In this document: positions 1 through 5,823 of the stretch, piece after piece
Position numbering within the stretch: the first letter of the stretch is position 1
Layout of the letters: every line of letters begins with the position of its first letter
DNA from: JASFQI01 sp050115555
Lineage (GTDB): Bacteria; Desulfobacterota; DSM-4660; Desulfatiglandales; HGW-15
Assembly: GCA_050115555.1 (NCBI GenBank)
Contig: JASFQI010000321.1
Location: 1-5,872, forward strand
DNA: 5,872 nucleotides
Direction of reading: 5' to 3'
The notes under the pieces: generated by a model
Seen by the model: only the letters and a program-made list of their open reading frames with translations
What the model was told of the DNA's origin: nothing
Databases searched by the model: none
Made by a program: the position numbers and the translations under genes

Positions 1-1034
1 CCCAGGCCCGGGAGTACGGTCTTCTGGGTGAGGACATCCTGGGAAGCGGCTTCGATTTCGACCTGGAGGTCTATCGCGGGGCCGGGGCCTTTGTGTGCGG
101 CGAAGAGACCGCCCTGATGCACTCCATCGAGGGAAAACGCGGTATGCCTCGTCCGCGCCCGCCCTTCCCGGCCAACCAGGGATTGTGGAAGAAGCCCACC
201 GTCCTGAACAACGTGGAGACCTACGCCAATGTCGCCCAGATCATTACCAACGGGGGCGACTGGTACGCGAGCATCGGGACCGAAGGAAGCAAGGGCACGA
301 AAGTGTTCGCGTTGACCGGGGCTGTCCGGAACATCGGCCTGGTTGAGGTCCCCATGGGAACCTCGCTGCGGGAGATCATCTTCGAGGTCGGTGGCGGGAT
401 CCCCAAGAAGCGGAAGTTCAAGGCGGTCCAGCTCGGAGGCCCCTCGGGCGGTTGCGTGCCCATGTCCCACATCGACACCCCTGTGGATTACGAGTCCATT
501 GCCAAGGTGGGCGCGATCATGGGTTCGGGCGGCATGATCGTCATGGATGACCGGACGTGTATGGTGGACATGGCGCGGTTTTTCATGGACTTCATCCAGG
601 ACGAGTCCTGCGGCAAGTGCACTCCGTGCCGCGAAGGGACCAAACGGATGCTGGAGATCCTGAACAAAATCACCACCGGGAAGGGCGAGCCGGGAGACAT
701 CGAACTCCTGGAGGAACTCAGCGACATGATTCGAGACTCGGCCCTGTGCGGTCTCGGACAGACCGGACCGAACCCCGTGCTCTCGACGCTCCAGTATTTC
801 CGGGACGAGTATGAGGCGCACGTGTACGAGAAGCGTTGCCCGGCCAAGCGCTGCGCCGAACTGCTCGACTTCGTGGTGGACCCGGAGCGGTGCAAGAGTT
901 GCGGCCTCTGCTTCAAGAACTGCCCGGCCGGGGCGATACAGTGGAAGAAAAAGGAGCCGGCCTTCATCGATAGGAGCAAGTGCATCAAGTGCATGAGCTG
1001 CATCGTGAACTGCCCGTTTGATGCGATCGACTGA
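1..1034 (+). CDS. NuoF/HydB/HndC-family NADH-binding flavoprotein subunit with C-terminal 2x[4Fe-4S] ferredoxin domain (5' end cut off by the window)
   Basis: The reading frame is open from base 3 and the true start lies upstream; 343 residues are visible before the TGA at 1032-1034. The family oxidises or reduces NAD(P)(H) on FMN and passes electrons to iron-sulfur clusters. It occurs in complex I (NuoF), electron-bifurcating [FeFe] hydrogenases (HydB/HndC) and NAD-linked formate dehydrogenases. Seen in order: the end of the FMN/NADH fold with GAGAFVCGEETAL and RGMPRPRPPFP; an SLBB-like segment (about 300-480); a [4Fe-4S] motif ESCGKCTPCREG with Cys codons at 609, 618 and 627 and the fourth at 747 in SALCGLGQTGPNP. 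The tail has two ferredoxin motifs, CKSCGLCFKNCP (Cys codons 891-921) and CIKCMSCIVNCP (981-1011). This tail is typical of HydB/HndC and absent from classical NuoF, so a cytoplasmic hydrogenase or formate dehydrogenase subunit is more likely than complex I. The exact partner genes lie outside the window. Confidence 0.93.
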   Translation, partial: QAREYGLLGEDILGSGFDFDLEVYRGAGAFVCGEETALMHSIEGKRGMPRPRPPFPANQGLWKKPTVLNNVETYANVAQIITNGGDWYASIGTEGSKGTKVFALTGAVRNIGLVEVPMGTSLREIIFEVGGGIPKKRKFKAVQLGGPSGGCVPMSHIDTPVDYESIAKVGAIMGSGGMIVMDDRTCMVDMARFFMDFIQDESCGKCTPCREGTKRMLEILNKITTGKGEPGDIELLEELSDMIRDSALCGLGQTGPNPVLSTLQYFRDEYEAHVYEKRCPAKRCAELLDFVVDPERCKSCGLCFKNCPAGAIQWKKKEPAFIDRSKCIKCMSCIVNCPFDAID

Positions 1035-1111
1035 TTTCCGGTGCGCGCCGGGCATTGTGGAAACGCAGAGGCCCGCTTCGAAGGGAAGGCTCGAAATCAG
1101 GCGACAGGTAA

Positions 1112-1125
1112 GGCGTTCGAACGCC
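1112..1125. promoter_or_regulatory. 14-bp perfect palindrome, candidate operator
   Basis: GGCGTTCGAACGCC is an exact inverted repeat without a spacer. It ends 17 bp upstream of the -35 box at 1143, a usual place for an activator or repressor site. The central TTCGAA also occurs at 1077-1082 and 1543-1548. The regulator is unknown, and the same bases could form a small RNA hairpin only if the transcript starts further upstream. Confidence 0.3.
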
Positions 1126-1142
1126 CAGGCTGGAAAACCACC

Positions 1143-1171
1143 TTGACATATCGGGGGGTTCATAATAGATA
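1143..1171 (+). promoter_or_regulatory. Putative sigma70-type promoter for the rnf operon
   Basis: A perfect -35 box TTGACA (1143-1148) is followed after 17 bp by a weak -10 box TAGATA (1166-1171, three of six consensus bases). The segment 1161-1172 is locally AT-rich in an otherwise GC-rich region. A CATAAT at 1161-1166 matches the -10 consensus better but sits only 12 bp from the -35 box. Transcription would begin near 1178, leaving a leader of about 375 nt before rnfC. Confidence 0.4.
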
Positions 1172-1332
1172 TCGTGGGATACCGACTGGTTCTCAGGAAT
1201 ATCACGGGGCTTTCGTGAAACACCGGATTGCAGCGAATGTGGCCGGTTTTTGAAAACGGCCGATGCACGTGCCGGGATTCCAAGGCAGGTTCGTAAGAGG
1301 CGATTCGCGACAGTTCGGGTCCACACAACCGC

Positions 1333-1361
1333 AACCTGAGGGGGGGGACCCCATTCAGGTT
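1333..1361 (+). repeat. Strong hairpin in the rnfC leader
   Basis: AACCTGA (1333-1339) pairs exactly with TCAGGTT (1355-1361). Inside it, four bases of a run of eight G (1340-1347) can pair with CCCC (1349-1352), leaving a two-base bulge. The stem is followed by CAACTCAGCC rather than a T-run, so it is not an intrinsic terminator. Confidence 0.45.
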
Positions 1362-1370
1362 CAACTCAGC

Positions 1371-1399
1371 CGGCGCTCGAGCACAGAGCCCGAGCGCTG
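1371..1399 (+). repeat. Hairpin in the rnfC leader
   Basis: GCGCTCG (1373-1379) pairs exactly with CGAGCGC (1391-1397). One G-T wobble and one C-G pair extend it to nine pairs around an 11-nt loop. It directly follows the 1333-1361 hairpin and precedes weaker stems at 1408-1433 (CCGG arms around a GGATCC core) and 1461-1495 (GGCGG/CCGCC plus CAGG/CCTG with a three-base bulge). Confidence 0.4.
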
Positions 1400-1530
1400 C
1401 GGAACTTCCGGTGCAAAAGGATCCTTGTGCCGGCGACGGTGAGGATGCTCGAGGCGTAGGGGCGGCAGGAAGAAGGGCCTGAGCCTGCATCCGCCGGAGC
1501 GTGTTCGGTGGGGACCGTTTGCGGACCGGA

Positions 1531-1553
1531 GTTCGTTCGAGGTTCGAAGCAAC
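1531..1553 (+). promoter_or_regulatory. Hairpin overlapping the rnfC ribosome binding site
   Basis: TTCGA (1536-1540) pairs with TCGAA (1544-1548) around a three-base loop. GTT (1531-1533) pairs with AAC (1551-1553) across a 2x2 internal loop. The only purine-rich Shine-Dalgarno-like bases near the start, GAGG at 1539-1542, sit in the top of this stem and its loop. The helix ends at the base before the GTG at 1554, so folding could limit ribosome access. The stem is short and this reading is tentative. Confidence 0.3.
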
Positions 1554-2903
1554 GTGGCCATGAATCGACTGAAGGGTATACGACTTCCGCAGCGGGGAGC
1601 GGGTGACCTGGCGCTGGAACCGAAGAGCCTGCCCCTCCCCCCGAGGGTGGTCCTTCCGGTGGAATTCCCTGTGGGCCGGGTGGAACCGGTGGTCAGGCCG
1701 GGGGCCTCCGTGCGGGAAGGTCAATGCGTCGCGCGGGACGAGAGAGGCATTTTGCCGGATGTACGGGCCTCCGTGTCGGGAAGGGTTTCGGAGATTCGAC
1801 CCTGGCCCGGACCGTTCGGGCGGGATGCCCTTTCCGTAGTGATCGAATCCAATGGCTCGGAGAGCGAGCCCGAGCGCCTTTTCGAGGAGGGCCGTCCGCC
1901 GAGAGCGATGCAGGACCAACTTCGGCTGATCGCAGAGGCTGGCATTCGGGAAGCGGATGTGTATCCGTGGCCTATCTCCGTGCGAATCGCCCAACCCGCT
2001 CTCACGCCTCCGATGCTTTTCCCCTTTGTCCCGGATCTAAGGCGGCCTCTCGACTTCCTGATTCTGAACGCCGTGGACCGACAGCCCGGTGTCTGGTTGC
2101 GGAGATGCGCCCTTGACGTCCTGGCCGATGAGATTCTGGAAAGCCTGCCGATTTTAAAGGCCTTGAGCGGTGCGGAGAAGACCCTTCTGGCCGTGACCAA
2201 ACAGCAGGTCCTGAGTGAATCCCTGGATCGGGGGCTGCGCATGGCCGGTGTCGAGGTGGTACGGTGTCCGGATCGCTATCCGGTTGCCCTGGAGCCGATG
2301 CTGGTGCAGCATCTGACCGGCCGCGAAATCCCTCAGCCGAGCGGGGACGCGCGTGCGGTAGGAACGGTTGTCGTGGATGTGATCACAGCGGCCCGTGCAG
2401 CACAAACATTGCGGGAAGGGATTCCACCCCGTGAGATTCTCGTCCAGATTTCCTCGCCTTCCCAGTGGATTCAGTCCTTTGTCCGAATGCGGGAGGGAAC
2501 GCTTCTCAAAGACGCCCTGGAGCAACTCAGTCCGGAACCCAAGAACCCGGCCCGCGTCGTTTGCAGAGGCCCCTTTCTCGGACATGCCATATACGATTTG
2601 GAGGTTCCTCTGGCCCAGGAGACCGAGATCGTCCTGTTCCAGGGGGAGGACGACTTCACCCTTTACGAGGACGAGCCCTGCATCAACTGCGGGCGTTGCG
2701 TCCAGTCCTGTCCCATGCGTCTTTTCCCCAACGAGCTCAGTCGTTCCTGTGAGTACGGGCGGTTCGAAGAGGCGGAGGAAAACGACCTTTTTCGGTGCAT
2801 TGAGTGCGGGATCTGTGCCTACGTCTGCCCGGTCAGACGGCCGATGGTCCATCTCATCCGGTTCGGCAAGCACGAGCTGTCGGCTCTGAGGGAGGAACGA
2901 TGA
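1554..2903 (+). CDS. rnfC: Electron transport complex subunit RnfC, divergent at the FMN/NADH site
   Basis: RnfC is the peripheral subunit that normally binds FMN and NAD(H) and relays electrons through two [4Fe-4S] clusters. This 449-residue protein has the RnfC N-terminal barrel-sandwich region (about 30-100, with PVVRPGASVREGQ and SVSGRVSEI), an SLBB-like part (about 270-365), and CINCGRCVQSCP (Cys 376, 379, 382, 386) and CIECGICAYVCP (Cys 415, 418, 421, 425). Oddly, where the family has a GxGGAxFPT loop it reads AGIREADVYPWP (129-140), and where it has NGAECEP it reads NAVDRQP (172-178). The start is uncertain: GTG at 1554 lies 11 nt after GAGG, and an in-frame ATG follows at 1560. Its end overlaps rnfD by four bases (ATGA). 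It could be described as RnfC-like rather than a true NADH dehydrogenase subunit. Confidence 0.9.
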   Translation: MAMNRLKGIRLPQRGAGDLALEPKSLPLPPRVVLPVEFPVGRVEPVVRPGASVREGQCVARDERGILPDVRASVSGRVSEIRPWPGPFGRDALSVVIESNGSESEPERLFEEGRPPRAMQDQLRLIAEAGIREADVYPWPISVRIAQPALTPPMLFPFVPDLRRPLDFLILNAVDRQPGVWLRRCALDVLADEILESLPILKALSGAEKTLLAVTKQQVLSESLDRGLRMAGVEVVRCPDRYPVALEPMLVQHLTGREIPQPSGDARAVGTVVVDVITAARAAQTLREGIPPREILVQISSPSQWIQSFVRMREGTLLKDALEQLSPEPKNPARVVCRGPFLGHAIYDLEVPLAQETEIVLFQGEDDFTLYEDEPCINCGRCVQSCPMRLFPNELSRSCEYGRFEEAEENDLFRCIECGICAYVCPVRRPMVHLIRFGKHELSALREER

Positions 2904-3874
2904 AACGCCCCGACCTGCACGTTTCCATGTCCCCGTTTGTCCACTCGGGGATCTCCATTCGCAGCATCATGCGCGACAACCTTCTGGCCCTGCTCCCGAT
3001 CTTTCTGGCCGGCTGGTTCTACTACGGCCTCCCGGCCGTGAGGATCGTGGCGATCTGTGCGTTGACCGCCGTGCTGACGGAACTGCTCTGGCAGAAGGTC
3101 ATGGGACAACCCATTCGAGTAATGGACGGCAGCGCCCTGTTCGCCGGGATCCTTCTGGGTCTGGTCCTCAGCCCCCTGGTTCCCTGGTGGCTGGCCGTGG
3201 CCGGGGCGTTCACGACGATCGTGGTGGGTAAGCACCTGCTCGGGGGCCTTGGAAACCATCCCTTCAATCCGGTCATCGTGGGGTGGACGTTCGTCCAGGT
3301 ATCCTACGGTGTGAGGATGGCGGATTTTCCCATACCGCACCCACTCTTCGGAATGGAGACCGGCCGATACCTGGCAGATCCCCCGTTGATCGCGGTGGCC
3401 GAGGATATGGAAATGGCCTCCTGGGTTCCGTGGAGTGATCTGTTTATAGGGAATGTCCCGGCTGAGATCGGAACGGGGTGCGTACTCGCCGTTCTCCTGG
3501 GCGGCCTTTACCTGCTGTTTCGGCGGAACATCACGTGGCACATCCCGGTTGCCTTTCTGGCCTCGGCCTGGGTTTTTGCCATGATTCTCTGGCAGGTCGA
3601 TCCGAACGTGTATCCGCATCCCACCTATCACGTGCTCTCCGGGTGGATGATGCTGGGAGCCTTCTTTCTGGCCACGGAAAAGGGCACCGCGCCATTGAGC
3701 GGGCCCGGCATGCTTCTTTACGGTGTGGGGTGCGGCGTGCTCACCATGATCATCCGCACCTGGGGGACCTACGTGGAAGGCGTTCCATTTGCGATCCTTT
3801 TGATGAACGCCCTGACACCGCTTCTGGATCGGGTGAGACCCAGGGCTGTAGGGAGGAACGTAGAAATTGCGTGA
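2900..3874 (+). CDS. rnfD: Electron transport complex membrane subunit RnfD, without the usual flavinylation threonine
   Basis: RnfD/NqrB-family membrane protein of 324 residues. In the family it carries covalent FMN and forms part of the electron and ion path. The ATG at 2900 is chosen over longer readings because GGAGGA (2891-2896) precedes it and it overlaps the rnfC stop. Hydrophobic helices are visible at about 28-64, 78-112, 192-208, 215-232, 245-257, 270-287 and 293-310. Family hallmarks are GGLGNHPFNPVIVGW (115-129), DLFIGNVPAEIG (180-191), FFLATEKGTAP (255-265) and EGVPFAILLMNALTPLLDR (293-311). The segment that should hold the flavin-bearing SGATPL/SATPL motif reads YLADPPLIAV (157-166), with Pro161 at the expected Thr. 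The usual GExS after the next glycine is also changed (IGTGC, 190-194). The identity is secure, but covalent FMN is doubtful. Confidence 0.93.
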   Translation: MKRPDLHVSMSPFVHSGISIRSIMRDNLLALLPIFLAGWFYYGLPAVRIVAICALTAVLTELLWQKVMGQPIRVMDGSALFAGILLGLVLSPLVPWWLAVAGAFTTIVVGKHLLGGLGNHPFNPVIVGWTFVQVSYGVRMADFPIPHPLFGMETGRYLADPPLIAVAEDMEMASWVPWSDLFIGNVPAEIGTGCVLAVLLGGLYLLFRRNITWHIPVAFLASAWVFAMILWQVDPNVYPHPTYHVLSGWMMLGAFFLATEKGTAPLSGPGMLLYGVGCGVLTMIIRTWGTYVEGVPFAILLMNALTPLLDRVRPRAVGRNVEIA

Positions 3875-4454
3875 ACTGGTGAGGATGGTCGTTGTGCTGG
3901 CCGCGATATGCGCCTGTTCCGGGCTGGTCCTTTCGTTTACCAACAAGGCCACCCAGGCGCAGAGAGAGAACCAGCTCCTGAAGTTCGTCAAAGGGCCTTC
4001 GATCCAGGCCGTTTTGTCCGATTACGATTACGACAACGATCCCATACAGGATCGCATGGCCTTGCCGATGGGCAAGGACAAGGACGGCAACCCCCTGGAG
4101 AAAACCATTTTCCTGGCCAAAAAGGACGGTCAGGTGACCGCGGTCGCCTATGCCTCCAGCGGATCCGGGTATGGGGGGGAGATCGAGGTGATGGTGGGTC
4201 TATCCTTGGACGGGAAGCTCACCGGAATCAGTGTGATGACCCATTCCGAAACCCCTGGATTGGGGGCGCGTATCACCGAGACGGTCTTTACCGAGCAGTT
4301 TCGCGGGTTGCCGCTCGAGGGGGGTGTGCAGCTTTCCAGTGACGGTGGGGCCATTGATGGGGTGAGCGGTGCGAGCTTCTCCAGCAAGGGAGTGATCTCG
4401 GCCATCAACGCTGCCATGAAGCTCTTTCCCAAGGTCAAAGAGGAGGTGAGCTAG
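3867..4454 (+). CDS. rnfG: Electron transport complex flavoprotein subunit RnfG
   Basis: RnfG/NqrC-family subunit of 195 residues: a single N-terminal membrane anchor (about 5-24) and an extracytoplasmic FMN-binding domain. The family's FMN is attached to a Thr by the flavin transferase ApbE. Conserved stretches are SGYGGEIEVMVGL (100-112), HSETPGLGARI (126-136) and DGVSGASFSS (164-173). The residue matching the flavinylated Thr is Ser170 (codon AGC, 4374-4376). A TTG start at 3867 is preferred because GGAGGA lies nine bases upstream (3852-3857). That start makes the gene overlap the end of rnfD by eight bases. The in-frame GTG at 3879 or ATG at 3885 would cut into the membrane anchor. Ser can in principle accept a phosphoester-linked flavin, but I cannot say whether ApbE uses it here. 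Confidence 0.93.
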   Translation: MRELVRMVVVLAAICACSGLVLSFTNKATQAQRENQLLKFVKGPSIQAVLSDYDYDNDPIQDRMALPMGKDKDGNPLEKTIFLAKKDGQVTAVAYASSGSGYGGEIEVMVGLSLDGKLTGISVMTHSETPGLGARITETVFTEQFRGLPLEGGVQLSSDGGAIDGVSGASFSSKGVISAINAAMKLFPKVKEEVS

Positions 4455-4458
4455 AGCG

Positions 4459-5061
4459 ATGGGTGCCTTTAACGAATTCACCAAAGGGCTGTGGAAGGAA
4501 ATTCCGCCGTTCCGACTCGTGCTCGGCCTTTGCCCCACGCTCGCAGTAACCACGGCGGCCAAAAACGGCTTGGGCATGGGTCTGGCAACGACCTTCGTGC
4601 TGGTCTGCTCGAACGTGTTGATCAGCCTCCTTCGAAACGTCATCCCGAAGAAGGTACGCATCGCCGCCTTCATCGTGGTCATTGCGTCCTTCGTCGTGAT
4701 CGTGGAGTTGACCATGCAGGCCTATTTTTATCCGCTTTACAAGATCCTGGGCCTGTTTATTCCACTGATTGTGGTCAACTGCATCATCCTGGGTCGAGCG
4801 GAGGCGTTTGCTTCCAAGAACCGTCTCCTGCCCTCCATTGCGGACGGCCTCGGCATGGGGCTGGGGTTCACCCTGTCCCTGACCTTTCTGGGAGCGGTAC
4901 GGGAGATCATCGGGAACGGGACCCTTTTCGGCATGTCGATCCTTTGGGACTCCTTTGAACCCTTCGCAGTAATGGTCAAGGCGCCGGGCGCGTTCCTGTG
5001 CCTGGGTGTGATCCTGGGGCTGATGAACTGGGTCAGCATGCGGCAGCAGAAAAAGAGCTGA
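4459..5061 (+). CDS. rnfE: Electron transport complex membrane subunit RnfE
   Basis: RnfE is one of two homologous six-helix membrane subunits (with RnfA) of inverted topology that together hold a [2Fe-2S] cluster in the membrane. The protein has the usual length (200 residues) and keeps the diagnostic motifs: GLCPTLAVTT (23-32) with Cys25, VVNCIILGRAEAFASKN (105-121) with Cys108, and DGLGMGLGFTLSL (129-141) followed by REIIGNGTLFG (148-158). Nothing is missing from the cluster ligands. The start is four bases after the rnfG stop. A very strong Shine-Dalgarno, AGGAGGTGA (4441-4449), lies inside the end of rnfG at a slightly long spacing. NqrD is the closest relative, but the neighbours make this Rnf. 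Confidence 0.96.
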   Translation: MGAFNEFTKGLWKEIPPFRLVLGLCPTLAVTTAAKNGLGMGLATTFVLVCSNVLISLLRNVIPKKVRIAAFIVVIASFVVIVELTMQAYFYPLYKILGLFIPLIVVNCIILGRAEAFASKNRLLPSIADGLGMGLGFTLSLTFLGAVREIIGNGTLFGMSILWDSFEPFAVMVKAPGAFLCLGVILGLMNWVSMRQQKKS

Positions 5062-5162
5062 AAAGGCATGGAACCGGGCCTTCTCTCGTTTTGTGCAGGC
5101 CCGGTCACGAAGAAATGCCTTAATCCGGAGCCTCTTCAGGGGCTTCAGGGGGTGAAGGAACC
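5062..5162 (+). repeat. rnfE-rnfA gap: nested inverted repeat and tandem 9-mer
   Basis: Two stems are nested. The outer one is AAGGCAT (5063-5069) with ATGCCTT (5115-5121). The inner one is ACCGGGCC (5073-5080) with GGCCCGGT (5098-5105), both exact, around a 17-nt pyrimidine-rich loop. After it, CTTCAGGGG occurs twice head to tail (5134-5142 and 5143-5151) just before the rnfA ribosome binding site. No T-run follows the stem, so processing, mRNA protection or partial attenuation is more likely than full termination. Confidence 0.5.
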
Positions 5163-5741
5163 ATGAGCGAATTTTTGCTCCTGTTTGTCAGTGCGGCCTT
5201 TGTGAACAATGTCGTCCTGGTCAGGTACCTGGGCCAGTGCCCGTTCATGGGGGTGAGCAACCGGCTGGATACGGCGATCGGGATGAGTATGGCGGTGGTC
5301 TTCGTGATCACCCTGGCGAGCGGCGTCACCTGGCTCGTCCAGCACTGGATCCTGAATGTGTACGGGCTCGAGTATCTTCAGACGATTGCCTTCATTCTGG
5401 TGATTGCCACCCTGGTCCAACTGGTGGAGATGTTTCTTCAGAAGTCCGTGCCCGCGCTTTACAGGGCACTTGGTATCTTCCTTCCCCTGATCACGACGAA
5501 CTGTGCGGTCCTGGGTGTGGCCGTGCTTTCCATTCAGAACGAGTACAGCTTCGTAGAGACGTTGGTTTTCGCGTTTTCCTCCAGCGTGGGATACGGTGTG
5601 GCCCTGATCCTGATGACAGGCATTCGGGAGCGTCTGGCCACCGCCCCTGTGCAGGTCAACCTGCAAGGCACGCCGGCCGCACTCATCACCGCCTGCATGC
5701 TGGCACTGGCGTTTCTGGGCTTTGCGGGAATGGTGCAATAG
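5163..5741 (+). CDS. rnfA: Electron transport complex membrane subunit RnfA
   Basis: RnfA is the six-helix membrane partner of RnfE and contributes the other two cysteines of the intramembrane [2Fe-2S] cluster. The 192-residue length is normal. Hallmarks are AAFVNNVVLVRYLGQCPFMGVS (start at 11; Cys26) and LGIFLPLITTNCAVLGVA (103-120; Cys114), followed by VGYGVALILMTGIRERL (132-148). The ATG at 5163 is preceded by GAAGGAA (5154-5160). It sits 101 bp after rnfE, a wider gap than elsewhere in the operon. The family is very conserved and this copy shows no unusual residue. NqrE is the nearest alternative name, excluded by the surrounding rnf genes. Confidence 0.96.
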   Translation: MSEFLLLFVSAAFVNNVVLVRYLGQCPFMGVSNRLDTAIGMSMAVVFVITLASGVTWLVQHWILNVYGLEYLQTIAFILVIATLVQLVEMFLQKSVPALYRALGIFLPLITTNCAVLGVAVLSIQNEYSFVETLVFAFSSSVGYGVALILMTGIRERLATAPVQVNLQGTPAALITACMLALAFLGFAGMVQ

Positions 5742-5823
5742 CGCCCATTCGCTTTTGTGGGGAACATAAATGGTAGTCGCGACACCGCGGCCGGAATAAC
5801 GATACGATCAACGGAGAGAAACC

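Larger units (their letters stand above)
1035..1553 (+). promoter_or_regulatory. Long non-coding gap: promoter region and probable structured 5' leader of the rnf operon
   Basis: This 519-bp stretch separates two genes on the same strand and holds no convincing gene. Its largest forward ORF (1041-1253) has no recognisable domain, and I see no ribosome binding site that decides for it. The gap contains a 14-bp palindrome (1112-1125), a sigma70-like promoter (1143-1171) and, after the predicted start of transcription, about 375 nt of leader with several inverted repeats. These are at 1241-1261, 1333-1361, 1371-1399, 1408-1433, 1461-1495 and 1531-1553. No stem is followed by a T-run, so I call no intrinsic terminator for the upstream gene. 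I do not recognise a known riboswitch class. GC-rich DNA forms hairpins easily, so the structure is a proposal from pairing alone. Confidence 0.5.

Noticed and set aside
1041..1253. A 70-codon forward ORF in the gap before rnfC
   Set aside because: No recognisable domain, and the proposed promoter lies inside it. Its composition resembles random translation of GC-rich DNA. No CxxCH motif is present, so it is not the cytochrome c that precedes rnfC in some sulfate reducers.
1241..1261. Hairpin GGCC-GTTTT/AAAAC-GGCC as a terminator
   Set aside because: It has a bulged G and no T-run after either arm. It also lies about 200 bp past the upstream gene and after the predicted promoter.
1401..1500. 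Possible cobalamin-type riboswitch (GGTGCAAAAGGATCC-like bases)
   Set aside because: The characteristic GCCACTG box and the ordered stems of the class are not found, and an rnf operon is not a typical target. The resemblance is superficial.
2154..2873. Long reverse-strand ORF opposite rnfC
   Set aside because: It is a shadow of the rnfC frame, with no domain I recognise. The forward frame carries clear iron-sulfur motifs.
2804..2899. Extended start of rnfD inside rnfC
   Set aside because: The extension would overlap rnfC by 100 bases. The ATG at 2900 has a good ribosome binding site and starts at the usual place for RnfD.
2819..3991. A 390-codon reverse-strand ORF opposite rnfD
   Set aside because: Very rich in His, Arg, Gly and Gln with no hydrophobic core. 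This is the expected antisense reading of membrane-protein codons.
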